Shown here piece after piece: positions 47,588 through 58,857 of a stretch of DNA of 64,000 bases. Both the position numbers and the translations under genes were made by a program. Each line of letters begins with the position of its first letter. Within the stretch, counting starts at the first letter, position 1. Source of the stretch: Gloeopeniophorella convolvens (lineage: Eukaryota; Basidiomycota; Agaricomycetes; Russulales); NCBI GenBank assembly GCA_022496205.1, contig WTXD01000032.1, positions 248,001 to 312,000 of the forward strand, in the 5' to 3' direction. Under the pieces are notes generated by a model. The model made no database searches, was not told where the DNA came from, and was given only the letters and a program-made list of their open reading frames with translations.

Positions 47588-49111
47588 ATGGCTGCAATGC
47601 TGACCTCCATCTTGGCCTTTCCTTTCCATGTCCTCGCTGGTATCATCCGCTTCATCTTTCACTCCCTTCGCATTCCCATCCCGCGTGTCCCCTTTTCTTC
47701 ATTGAACTTTTACCGCTTTTCCATCTCCGGACCCGCAAGTCGTTCCGATCCCCATACCGTTTCCGACCGTTGGGTCCGGAGTCTCGAAGAAGAGACAGGC
47801 GCACATTGTCTAAGTCGTGCAAGCCCTGCTGTCAATATCGGCCCTTCAAGCTCGCAACGTCAAGCCAGTGACCTTCGAAGCAGGCTAGGTGCTGGCTCCC
47901 TCAAAGTCCTGCCGGACTTCACCCTCGGCAGTTACGACGAGATTCTGCGCTTATGTCAATCTGAGATACGGATAGGATGCATCATTCTGGTCAGTGACGA
48001 GCATGATGATGTCCCAGACTTCAAACGGTGCGTCGTCAGCGAGTTCTCCCCGTGGTCATCGTGAGTAGTAATGATTTAGGCACACCCTAACGGACCCAAC
48101 TTTTGTTGACTTGCTTCACAAGCACGAGTTCGTTGTATGGGGTGGTGACGTCCGTGAGCGCGAGGCTTGGGGTGGTGAGTCTACCCTTGCTCGGCGCCTG
48201 TATCCTCACAGCTTTTGGCAGCCGCGCAGAAATTGCAAGCCACCACGTTCCCGTTCGTCGCGTTCGTCGCACTGCAGCCTCCCCGTGCCTCTGCATTCAC
48301 AGGCGTTCCATCATCACGATCGCCTTCTTCACCATCACTCACCGTCCTCTCTCGGCACCAGGGGCCGGCGGCCCCAGCGTCAGCCCCTACGAGCGCACGT
48401 TCACTAACGGACCACGTTATCGCCCAACTCCTCCCTCGTGTCTCACCATTCTTGGCAAAGCTCCGGTTGGTTGCAGCAGAGCGCGCTCGCGAGCGTGCCC
48501 TCCGTGAAGAGCAGGATGCGGCGTTCGAGGAAAGCGCCCGGCGTGACCGAGAGAAGGTGGCGCGCCGCGCCGAAGAAGCGCGCCAGGCTGCAGAACTCGA
48601 GAAGGTTGCTATGGAACGCCAACGCGCTGCCGAAGAGGCGCGGTCCCGCATCATCAACGCGCGAGCAGACTGGCGGCACAAGTCCCGCCGGGCGTTGATA
48701 CCGCCTGAGATACCATCAAGTGGCGACTCAGTTCGGTTGATCATCCGCCTGCCAGAGGGCCAGCGCCTCAACCGGGTGGTTCGGCGCGATGTAACAGTGG
48801 CCTCGCTCTATTGTCTTGTCGACTCACACCTTACTCCAACAACGGGGTTGGAACCGACCGCCCTTGTCCATACAACAGAAGTGGACCTGCAGGAGCTTGT
48901 GAATGCCTCTGGCCAATCCTCTGACAAGTGGTGGGGTTTTTCCTTGTTTACAGCCTATCCTCGCCATCCCATCTCCTGGAAACCTAGCGCCCGCTTGACG
49001 GATATGGAGGGACTTAGCCAGGGTGGTCAAATAGTCGTGGAGATGACATCCGAGGGAGACGAAAAGGATGGCGCAGATGGAGATGGTTATGATACCGAGG
49101 AGAGCGAGTGA
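47588..49111 (+). CDS. UBX-domain protein of FAF2/UBXD8/Ubx2 type
   Basis: Such proteins recruit Cdc48/p97 to the ER and lipid droplets for degradation of membrane proteins. The start MAAMLTSILAF leads at once into a hydrophobic hairpin (LTSILAFPFHVLAGIIRFIF), the membrane anchor. A thioredoxin-like UAS domain follows, with LPDFTLGSYDEILRLCQSE, HKHEFVVWGGDVREREAW and AAQKLQATTFPFVAFVALQP. A long charged coiled coil (about 48470-48680) precedes the C-terminal UBX domain (SVRLIIRLPEGQRLNRVVRR). The tail is acidic (DGDGYDTEESE). The N-terminal UBA domain of FAF2 relatives is not visible before the hairpin. Ends 111 bases from the convergent myosin light-chain gene. Confidence 0.85.
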
Positions 49112-49222
49112 TCTCGGACTTTTGTGCGATTCTGGCTTGTTTATAAGACAGTTATAATCTCGAGATTCGGATGTGGCTACATGCGCCATGGTCGTAGCAC
49201 CGCGGATGATCGCGTCCTGATA

Positions 49223-49956
49223 TTACTGACTGAGGATTGTGCGCACGAACGACTCGTAATTGACGTTCCCATCACTATCAACAGATTAGTGCAGTCAGAT
49301 GAAGCAAGTGTGCCAAGACGTACGCGCCAATCTGCACGCCCTTGAGTAGCTCATCCACTTCTTCATCGCTCATCTTCTCTCCAAGCTGGGTCAGCACGTA
49401 TCGTAATTCACCAGCGCCGATGAATCCGTTGCCCTCCTTGTCGAAGACTTGAAACCCACGGATGAACTCCTCTGCAGGATGTGATTTCAGCTCCTGCAGA
49501 TGTTTGACGATCTCAACGGTTCACGTACCAGGAGTTCCTGCAGGCTTGAAGCCGTCCGGGCGGTTCAAGATCGTCAAAAACGTCTTGTAATCAACTGCAA
49601 ACCGATTCACAGAACAAGATGTGAGTTAGGCGGTCTACGACTCACCATCTCGCGGTGCACTTGCTACAATCTCGGCGACTTCGGCCTGAGTGGGGTTTTG
49701 TCCCAGGGCGCGCAGCAGATCACCCAGCGTTTCGCGGGGTACCGCACCGGTACCCTTCTTGTCAAACAACGCGAAAGCTTCTTTGTACTCTGTCTCCGGT
49801 GAGGGGTGAGCTTGCATGAAAGTTGAGACCCGTACCTGCGTTGTCGCTCTAATACGTAGTGTAAATAATCGTGAAGAGGAAGCGCTTAGGTGCACTCACC
49901 ATCGTAGTCGTGTTCAAAGCCCAGGGTGGCCTCCAGAGAACGGTGCAAGATTGCCA
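49223..49956 (-). CDS. CDC4: Myosin II essential light chain (Cdc4/Mlc1 type)
   Basis: EF-hand light chain that binds the IQ motif of myosins in the contractile ring. The core reads [70 protein letters not shown] and [10 protein letters not shown], all close to fission yeast Cdc4. The last exon gives [16 protein letters not shown] with stop TAA 49223-49225. EF-hand loops have lost several calcium ligands, as is usual for these light chains. The start is uncertain. I give the ATG at 49954-49956 ([19 protein letters not shown]), which needs one or two small exons. An alternative is the ATG at about 49815-49817 directly before the first EF-hand. Confidence 0.85.
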
Positions 49957-50111
49957 TAAATAGACGTCGACGCGGTGCGCGGTGGCACGCGATTCAATAA
50001 TGACTTAATATCGTTTGGCAAAGGCGGTCGTTACACTGGCATTCAGTCCCGCCTTTCAAACTCACTGCTGACCGTCTTTTCAACATTCACCGTCCACTGG
50101 TTATAACTAAT

Positions 50112-51156
50112 TTACATATACATCCCACCGTCACCAATGTCGCTCAGGTGCCTGACTTCCAACTGCTTTGGGAGAGTCTCGCTGCCCTTCCATGGCGGTA
50201 TACCACGGGCTCCAGCGAGTCCTGCGATGCTTTGGTGGACCTCTTGAAGCGCAGACTCTGGCCAATCCGAGTACTGCCCTGATGTCTCAGATCCATGGAG
50301 TGACCGAGTTATATCACGTCCCCGGGGGATAGGGACACGTGGAGAAGGCAAGAGGAAGAGAATAGCATCTATCTGGGATGCGGGAAGCGACGCGAGTGAC
50401 GCGTAAGCTGCGGCCGTCGCTTGAATGAGATTCGGTGGGGCGAAGGGAGAGATAGGTGCCTGAAGCGAGTTATTTAAGAGTACGGGGTATGAAGTAGAGT
50501 GCTTACAGGCAGCGCTTTGCCACTTGTACGGAGGTAACGTACGGGTGCCTGAACTGCATCGAGTGGTTTTGTATCAATATAGACAGGTGCTGCATAAGAG
50601 TCCAAAAGCAAAAGTCTGAAGAATTGAGATGGTAAGATGTTTTCCAGATAGACAAAACTCACAAAGTGGGTTTGAAGAAATCAACAATTGTAGAAGCATA
50701 AGAGTGCATGGCCCAAGCGGGCAGTGTAAGAGACGCTTCAGACACAATCACAATTGCGTCAGTCCAGGCAGGCGAAAAGATCAGACCGACCTCAGTGCGA
50801 GAAAGGTCAGCATGGAAAAGCATGATAGGGAGCCGCTAATGGCCTCACTGTGAGCTCGTTCACCACGATCTCTCCGCATCGTTCGCCGAGGTCGACACCT
50901 TGCGCCCACACCGCGCCTGCTTCCCCCGACGCAATAATCACAGCATGAGAAGTGTCACTGCACTGTTTGTATCCTCGAATTGAGACGTCGGCCAGCCTCG
51001 GCGTAGAGACATTGAGAAGCGGATTCAATTCGTCTTCCTCATCGGATTCATATGCATACCGAGGAGAGGATGTATCGCTGAGAGGGTCGAAATTCTAGCG
51101 ATCGTCCACTTCGGGAGTCCGTTATATTTTCATAACCCGGCGAATAAGACGCACCA
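50112..51156 (-). CDS. Proteasome assembly chaperone 1-like protein (Pba1)
   Basis: Pba1-Pba2 keeps alpha-ring intermediates from premature binding of caps. The best start is an exon consisting only of ATG (51154-51156). It is followed by a GTGCGT intron that ends GCTAG and opens into NFDPLSDTSSPRYAYESD. Acidic DEEDE precedes NVSTPRLADVSIRGYKQCSD and TSHAVIIASGEAGAVWAQGV. Then come DLGERCGEIVVNE, FFRLLLLDSYAAPVYIDTK and DAVQAPVRYLRTSG. The C-terminus is LSDIGDGGMYM. The final MYM fits the HbYX motif by which Pba1 and Pba2 insert into alpha-ring pockets. Overall similarity rests on these blocks, so the identification is moderately sure. Divergent from CSC1 with 260 bases between starts. Confidence 0.65.
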
Positions 51157-51416
51157 TTGTGCACAGCGCGATGTCTCGCTGTTCTGGGAGCAGCGTTTCG
51201 ATGGCTGCAGCTAGAATGTAACTAGGCCGCGCGCCTCCGCGTGCACCAGGCCATGTTCGGCTGGCCGGGCCGCCAGCGGGACGTAAGGTGCGTTGAACGC
51301 GCGCATTGGCCACACCGAACAAGCCGCTCACTGGGACTCCCAGTCCATGCGCGTCGTCTAACCCCCTCTCATGTATGTCTTCGAGGTGTTTGTGGACACG
51401 CTCTTTCGCGCGCAAG

Positions 51417-54400
51417 ATGATGAGCCTGGAGGTGCACCTCCTGGCTCACCTCCTACACGTATGTTCTTCCTTTCTGTTGAATTCAGGAATTGTCCTCAGG
51501 AATCCTGGCAGTGAAATACGAGGGCCCATGGCTGTCAACGCAAATCATGATCTCCTCATCCGTCGGCATAACGTCTTTTCTCTTATTCTCATATTGTCGT
51601 ATGAGATGGCCACTTCTATTCGCTCCCCGGACCAAGCTGAAAGGTGCTCCGACTTTCGAGCAACCTCCTGAACTCTCTGTCTAATACGTTCGACAGGGTT
51701 CTCACCTCATGAAGCCCATGCGCATGATGCCTTCTTTGGTTGGATTATTCCCACATTGAGGACCTCCGAGTACTCGGTGCTTCAAATTGTCGGTCTCGAC
51801 GCTGCTGTGGTATGTAGCCTTCGCCATTGGGACGTCGTGACCTCACGCAGTAGCCAGCTTCTCAATTTCTTCAAGATGTCATTCTACCTCTTTTCCTTGT
51901 GCTCGGTCTTTGCCGTCGCGATTTTGATGCCCATCAATCTGAAGGTACATACCCCGTGTTTGTTCCCGTATGACTTCACCTGACTGTACCAAAGAACAAT
52001 ATTGGGATCGGAGACGAGGACGACGATGACCCAGAGTGGGATTCGTTGCTCCCACAAGACAAGCCACCTCGCAAAGATCCAGACTGGTTTGATCTGATTT
52101 CTGACGCGAATTCATACCTCTCCCTACACCTTGTGTTCACGTACCTGTTCACCCTTCTCGCCCTGCGGTTCATCTTTCTGAACTACAAGCGATTCATCAA
52201 AGCGCGGCAACTATCTTCTCTCGAATTTGCGCACTCCATCGCTGCACGCACAGTCATGGTCACCGGATTACCGCATCACTTACGTGGAGAAAAAACCCTC
52301 ACCGAACACTTCGAGAATATGAAGCTCAGCGTCGAGAGCGTCAGCGTTTGCCGCGAATTCGGTCCCTTGGAACGTCTAATCGAGGCGCGCACGCGCGCTC
52401 TGCTCAAATTAGAACGGGTGTGGGTTCAATATGTCGGCAACCCGAGCACGGTTGAGGCTTATGACCCTTCGGATTATGCAATTGCTGGCGACGGAGATCC
52501 TGCATCGGCCGTGGAGGCACAGGCGCCAGCAAATCTTGTAGTTCCACATCGCAAGCGACCAACGTTGCGTCCTTCGTGGTTCTCCCGGCGTGTGGACGCA
52601 ATAGACTTTCTCGAGAAGCAATTCACCGAGGCTGACGAGGCTGTCAAGCGTCATCGTCGCACGGGCAAGTTCAAGGCGACGGACGTGGCTTTCGTCACAT
52701 TCGAGAAGATGTCCAGTGCTGTCTGTAGTCGTCCTGACGGTGTCGTCGAGTCGTTGCTGACCGCTTCTCTAGCAAACTGCAGCCCAAATAGTACATTCTT
52801 CAACGCCCTTCGAACTAGAGACCCGTCTTGCTCCGGAGCCACGCGATATCGTATGGACGAACATGAGTCACTCAAGGGGCACATTTCGATTCCGCGAAGC
52901 TGTGGTGCTTGGATCACTAACTCTATTATTCTTCTTTTGGATTATCCCTGTCACTGGGCTCGCGAGCCTACTCAGCTACAAGGAAATCAAGAAGACTATG
53001 CCGTGGTTAGGTCGTCTCATCGACAATAACGAGAAAATCCGCGCTATCGTTCAGAATTCGTTGCCGTCTGTGGCACTTATCACCCTCAATGCGCTTCTAC
53101 CTTTCGTACTAGAAGGTTCGATCTTCTATCTGTTTCCAGAAACGGGCTGACTTTCCTTAGCTCTTACATACATTCAGGGATATCGTGCTCGCAGCCTCGT
53201 GGAGTATTCTCTTATGAAGAAGTGGGTTATCCGCCTGCCGTATCTCAGCGTCTACGAACACACCCGGATCACAGATACTTTCTTTTTCTTTTGGTCAACG
53301 TCGTGTTTATCTTTCTGCTAGCCAGCACCTACTGGCAGCTTGTCCGTGATCTGGCCAATTCCCCAGCAAAGATCCCCGAAAAACTCGCCCAAGCTCTTCA
53401 AATTGGACGGGCAAGGTCGGTCGATACTGTCGCTATGGATTGGCTTTCTAATGATGAGGCGCCAGACATTTTTTCCTTTCTTATGTCATCTTGCAAGGTA
53501 AGGACATACCTGTACCTGTTGTTCGGGACGCCTCTGAACTCCCTAGGACTTGGGATCATGCCACTGCAACTCCTCAATCTTGGAGTCATTTTACCGCGAT
53601 TTTTCTTCCGACTGTTGATTACTCGCACTCCGAGAGGTAAAGCGATATTTCGCACATTCCTTATTGCCTCTTACATACCCGAAATAGACTTCGCGGAACT
53701 GAACGCACCTCCCGTCATCAATTATGGCACGGTATACCCTCAGGCGATACTAATATTCGTCATCACATTGCTGTACAGCATCGCACAGCCCCTCATCTTG
53801 ATATTTGGAGCCATATACTTCGGTATCGCGTATCTGGTGTACAAATACAAGCTCCTCTTTGGTGGGTTGGTAACTACTTCCCGATTTCTTCCAGCTCATC
53901 GAAACAGTCTTTTACAAGCCGTACGAATCCCAAGGACAGGCTTGGCCTATCACGTTCACGCGTCTAATCTGGGGCGTCATCATCTTCCTTGTCTTCATGT
54001 CTGGCAATTTTGTCCTGAAGAGATCTTTTGTCTTGTCGTCCTTGGTCGCTCCTTTGGTGATATTCGTGATCTTCTGGTCAGCATACATCAATGGCTCGTT
54101 TCGCGACCTCAGCAAGTATGTCAATCTGGGCTTGGTTTTCGAAGTACAGCGTGGGCAGGATGCGGAAGATGTTGTTCGTTTACGCGCTGGACATCCCGTC
54201 ACCTGGTCGCAAAGGTGTCTCGGCTCCCTGACAGCTGTCTATCTGCGCTCACATTCGCAATACAGTAATCTTAACCGACGAAGATATGCGCAGAATGACG
54301 ACTTCTTATATGTCGCGCCAGAGGACGATCACACAGACTATGTACGATCGTATGTTAAGAAACGGCTGCCCATTGATGTACAACCGTTTTTCAGTCCCAA

Positions 54401-54942
54401 CCACCGATGGCAAATTGGTATAATGGCGTGCTCAAGTACGCAAATTACCGCTGACTTATGTGTGGACTAAAGAGCTTTACAGTACGGGAAAAAGGCGTTA
54501 CGGGCATCCAGCACTGAGCGGCCTACTTCCTCAGCCATGGCTTCCTCTGAAGAAAGGCGAAGCATTAGTCAATGCTCATGAATCCGGCCGTGACAGGAAG
54601 AAACCTGATCAAGCTGTTGTTCTTACCCTACGATCACGCTATCGCTCTTCGAAGAAGTTGGGAGCCACAGCCGGGGGTAGTCATCCGGGGATGGCTGTGC
54701 AGACTCACGATGGTTTGTCACTCTCGGCTATCTCGGAGAGTTTGAATGATGATATTCCAGATGATCTATGGCAAGAATCTCAGGCTGGCCCTTCCAGTAA
54801 CTCACAGATGCCACATACAATCAACCATAGATTAAGCTATGACTTTGGTTCAGGTGTTATTGCATTGCCTGATGGTGGCAATTGGCTTGAAGATGATAGT
54901 GATAGTGACTCTACATATGACTCTGGTTTGGTTACCAATTAA
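51417..54942 (+). CDS. CSC1: CSC1/OSCA-type calcium-permeable mechanosensitive channel
   Basis: Plasma-membrane cation channel opened by membrane tension or osmotic stress. The N-terminal part joins ELSSGILAVKYEG to WLSTQIMISSSVGITSFLLF, then FAPRTKLKG and HEAHAHDAFFGWI. TSEYSVLQIVGLDAAV and FFKMSFYLFSLCSVFAVAIL follow. The cytosolic RNA-recognition-like loop starts near ARTVMVTGLPHHLRGEKTLT and ends at the APEPRDIVW block before REAVVLGSLTLLFFFWIIPV. Further membrane helices run to about 54120 (GNFVLKRSFVLSSLVAPLVI). The C-terminal tail has RRYGHPALSGLLPQPWLPLK and an acidic, AT-richer end (NWLEDDSDSDSTYDSG). About ten helices and a dozen introns. The first residues (MMSLEVHLLAHLLH) are less certain. 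Confidence 0.88.
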
Positions 54943-55180
54943 TAGTCCTTGATGTCATACTACTATAACTTCTGTGTTGTGACATGATGGAAGTGTGATA
55001 TTACCTAGAAGGGATTACACTGCTAGTGGGCACAATATAATTTCTAAGTGATGTCTGGTGTTGTGGTGTGTAGTATACCACACATGAGAGGTTGTAGAAA
55101 GGCCTAACTAAAGACAAGTAAAAGAGGGGACAATGTCTCTATTGTTAAGGCTCAAAGTTGTGGGCACTGGGCACAACACG
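54943..55180. other. Boundary between CSC1 and the transposon cluster
   Basis: AT-rich sequence. A polypurine tract (AAAGAGGGGACAA) at 55121-55133 resembles the tract next to the other LTR of the same family (see 63402-63440). This suggests that a decayed element body once ended here. The 47 bases between it and 55181 are absent from the other copy. Confidence 0.45.
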
Positions 55181-55677
55181 TGTCACAAACACTAGGGCTT
55201 CAAGGAGGTTGAGATGCTTAGAACACTCAAGCGAACTCAGCCCTACTAGTAAACACCCTATGCGTCGCTACCACTCACATTGCAACTACAAGTCAAAAGA
55301 CATCATGTGACCCTTCACCCCCATTCCTTGCCCTACTCCCTAGTGGCCAACTCACCCTGGAATACCCCCAAGATCCTGGACTAGGGATCGCTCAGAACAG
55401 CCATATTACTTGTTCTAAAGTAACCAAAACCTTGATCAAGGTGAAACACTTCACGTGTCCTCTTTGGGACTCTGATCATCAAGAACTCCATGGGGCCTCA
55501 AGCCCCACCCTGCAATGGAATCTAAGAAGCATATCAGAGAGGAGAGGTTATGGGGAATCCCCTCTGAAATCCCCATCAGTAATTAGACCAGATTTGTCTA
55601 GGGGGTCTCCAGTAGTATATAAGACCCCCATATATTGCCCAGTGGTCCTCAGACTGTCCATCTGTGGCACTCTCCTC
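55181..55677 (+). mobile_element. LTR of a Ty3-type retroelement, left part (family 1, copy A)
   Basis: Begins TGTCACAAACACTAG and matches, base for base with scattered changes, the minus strand of 63424-62242. Shared landmarks are ACACTTCACGTGTCC, GGGGCCTCAAGCCCCA and AGTAGTATATAAGACCCCC (TATA box near 55615-55622). It breaks off after GGCACTCTCCTC and resumes at 58856, so the LTR is split by the DNA transposon 55678-58855. The full LTR would be about 641 bases. An alternative start is 55134, directly after the polypurine tract. Confidence 0.8.
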
Positions 55678-55821
55678 CATCACAAATCTGGCGCGGAAAT
55701 TGTGCCAGATTTTGGTCAGTTCTGGTGATTCCGGCCAGTTCTGGTGATTATCAATACAAGCCTGAATTGTAAGCCAATTGTAACTTGCTTGGGAGAGGCC
55801 GCTGCCAAAGAATCTGTGAAG

Positions 55822-55910
55822 AAAAAAAAAAGCCACTTTGGATCGAACATCGCGCTCATGCATGCCCGACAGAATACCTTCAGTGCTACTTACCACTACA
55901 CTATGCTGTG
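55822..55910 (-). ncRNA. tRNA-like pol III promoter segment inside the DNA transposon
   Basis: On the minus strand, GTGTAGTGGTAAGTAGCAC (A-box-like) is followed about 35 bases later by GATGTTCGATCC (B-box-like) and then a run of ten T (complement of 55822-55831), a pol III terminator. The spacing is that of a tRNA gene, but no acceptor stem pairs. It looks like a tRNA-derived fragment. A diverged copy lies at 61392-61476 on the plus strand. Confidence 0.4.
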
Positions 55911-57999
55911 AGTTTAGCCTCGCCTCTTTGTGCGCTACTTGACCCATTGAATATGGCCATAGGGCTCAACTTGGCAGAATTATAAGCCTGAGGGTAACCC
56001 CTCCCATCCTCACTTTTGTCCATCATGAAGCCTTTTGAAACTCGATGCACAGCACGTACCCTCGCCAGATCCTTGTCAAACGTGCATAGTGCTCTCTCAG
56101 GGCTTTCAAGACAAGTTGGTGCAGCATCTGCTCTGTACACAGAACCCTGCACTGATGTTTGTACACAGTCTCGAATTGCAAAACCCTGCCCGCCACTACA
56201 CCGCGCTCATCTTTGCACACCCGCTCATCACACAATTCATATCACCATCCGATTTCGTACACACGCCACCGCTGCATGCGTTCTGCCATCCTGAGCGCTG
56301 CAGTGGATGCCATGCTCGTGTGCGTGCAACTCATGCGTCTCACTGAGCAAGCCGTGTGCCCCACCCCTGCACCAGCTGCTGCCTTCCCCCAGTGCGCACT
56401 GACTGACTGGTGCTGCAAGAATGACACGGTTACGTGGACCTGCCAGCGCATGGCACCTGTGCTGCTCAAGACACTGTGCTCGACATGTGGATTCGGGATT
56501 TGATTGCGTGCATGCCGCACCTTGCCAGGTGAGCCCTGCACCCTGCCACTGTACCCCTGCCACCTCCTGCTCCTCCTTCTGCTTTCTCCATCTGACAGTA
56601 ACTGACTGTCCCGCACCGCAGGAAGGGCATGGGCAAGGCCGACCTGATGCTGACATCGTCACCCACAGGCACTGTGATCCTTGTCGCGCTGCCTGCACCC
56701 GCTGGCAATGATAACTATGACAAGTGTATGCACAAGGGCACAACACCGCCCATATGCGTGCACCCCGTCCGCATCCCATGAACATCTTGTGCGCCTCCCA
56801 CACACCCCATTACCCATATCCCCCCTTTGGTATACCCAGTCACCGGCAATCCCAGCACTTGCAGCAACCCACCTCCCTGCGCACGCAAGTGCCCTCACAC
56901 ACATGTCCCATCAATGTCTCGCAAGCCATCATCCGCACCTGCTACGCTGTGAGCGTTCGGAACCACAATCTACATGGCCGCCATCCTTGCATGTGCAGGT
57001 ACCCTCGTGGACGCGTCCCTTAGCATAAAGTGTTATAGGACACCTGGATTACAATCACGCCATAGCAACAGTTGTATAGACACTCAACATCAATTTAAGC
57101 ATACATGATACAGTTTGTGCAGTGACTTTCTCGACCTCTCCTACAAGGTCTGGGAATGAGACTAGGTTACAACAGAATTCCGTCGGAGGGACCGTCGGTC
57201 CCTTGATGGCAAGAAAATTGACAAGTCAAATTTGCAGTGTAATGCCCAAATTTGTCACCGTGAGATTGATGGCAGCTGATCCCATGTGTCTCATCCGAAT
57301 ACCCACCGTGAAGTCCGCTCATCACTTTTTATCCCCCCCCTCACATCATCCCTTGCTCTCCACCTCTGCGACTTCTCATGGTCTCAATGCTCGCAAATTC
57401 AGCTCTGCCTTACACTTCTCAACTGCTCATGAGTCAAGACTCTTCCCTAGCCCTCATTGGGTGGCCTCCATTATCTGGTTTTCTCATCTCGTGACTTGTC
57501 CCTCAAGACATCGTTTAGTCTCGCTTCTGCCCACCTGCTCTAGACCCACTTCAGCTGTACTCTAGCTTGCTCGCTCAGCTACAGTGGAACCTTTGTCTTA
57601 TCTTGTAACCCTGGCTCCCGACTCTATGGACTGTGGTCTGTGACTCTTGGTGGAGCTGGGGACATTCTTGGGCATCCCCCAGTGGTCTGGCTGGTCAACA
57701 GGCGTTCTATCTACTACAGGGAACTTGGCGCTATGGCTGGGGTGTTAAGTACGTGCGGTTTCATAAGCCCTCAGCCATGGCACTGGCCCCTTTGGCCGAC
57801 CACTCCTGTGTGAGAGCCCCGCAGGACGATGGGCACATGCAACTCGCGTCATGCAGCCCTGTGTCGCACTGCAACACTGCTAATGCACTGGCACAGCAGG
57901 CCCCACTGCATAGCGTGGCCGCAATGTGGCACAGCAACACACGTCCCACAAAAGTGCCACCCTCGCACCCATGCCCCAACTAGCCACGGCAACACCACC

Positions 58000-58400
58000 A
58001 CAAACCCGATGCATGCACTCCCAGTCCCCTGCCATGCTCTGATGAGTGCGGCACCACTTCCCTGAATGAAGGTGGTCAAACCGACCTCGTATTGAACCCA
58101 CCACCTCTACCGTTATGTGACTGCAACCGTGGCATCCCGCGCACCGTTGAGTGCTGCACTAGACTGCCACAGCTGCGCTCTGACGAGCGTGACCACGCTG
58201 CCGTACCCAAGGGTGGTCCACATGTGCTCCCATCACCGCCTATGTTGCCACATGAACCCCTTTTGCGCAGCGACGTGGTGTGCTAACGCATGCCCTCCAC
58301 TTCCCTGCCGTGCTCTGATGAGCACGGCTCCTGGCCGATCGGCGTCGCCACCATGAGCAGGACGTTGTGCACACCATGCCGCACCTCCGCGCAGGGTGCG
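58000..58400 (+). repeat. Degenerate tandem repeat, period about 138 bases, inside the DNA transposon
   Basis: The word GCTCTGA(T/C)GAG recurs at 58036, 58177 and 58312 (spacing 141 and 135 bases). Similar flanks occur around the first and third (CCCTGCC before, GCGGC or ACGGC after). Three old units seem to be present. Confidence 0.5.
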
Positions 58401-58857
58401 ATGGTATGTATGCACGTGCACAAGCATGTTGTCTTATGGATCCCAGTGTGGAGTAGGAGCGGGTGATGGGTATATGTACTCTCTTTATTGTACCATAGTG
58501 TTGTTGTACCATAGCAAATTTCAAGGCAGATGTACTATTGATATTGGTTGTGTGAAAATGGGCGAGCATGCTTGTACGGTATGCTCGTTGCATAATAGCA
58601 GGAACATGGTCCTGAGCAGGATCTAAGGGGATTACATGACAATGACAAACCAGTTACAACCACCTTGCAATCCAGCCGCAATCAGTGTAGTAACTGATTA
58701 TGAACCCTTAGAATCATCTTGCAAGAACGGTCTCCTAACTGGTGACCGATTTTGGCAATTGTGAGCGATTCCGGTTGTTGCAAGCTGATTATTGCATGTT
58801 GCGGCCGATTTTGGGGTTCGAAATTAGGTAGAATTTCTCCGCCAACTTCGTGATGTC

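Larger units (their letters stand above)
55678..58855. mobile_element. DNA transposon, 3.18 kb, with imperfect terminal inverted repeats, inserted in an LTR
   Basis: The left end CATCACAAATCTGGCGCGGA and the right end read inversely (CATCACGAAGTTGGCGGAGA) align over about 35 bases with few differences. The flanking LTR sequence matches the uninterrupted copy at 62.4 kb when the insert is removed, leaving TC at 55676-55677 and again at 58856-58857. This is consistent with a 2-base target duplication. Near both ends there are short subterminal repeats (CAGTTCTGGTGATT twice at the left). Inside I see no transposase: the open frames around 56.0-57.0 and 57.7-58.6 kb are His/Cys/Ser-rich on both strands with no motif. 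It is probably a non-autonomous or decayed element. The superfamily is not assigned. Confidence 0.75.

Noticed and set aside
56023..57028. Several 70-190-codon frames on both strands
   Set aside because: They overlap on both strands inside the DNA transposon, are His/Cys/Ser-rich and show no transposase residues.
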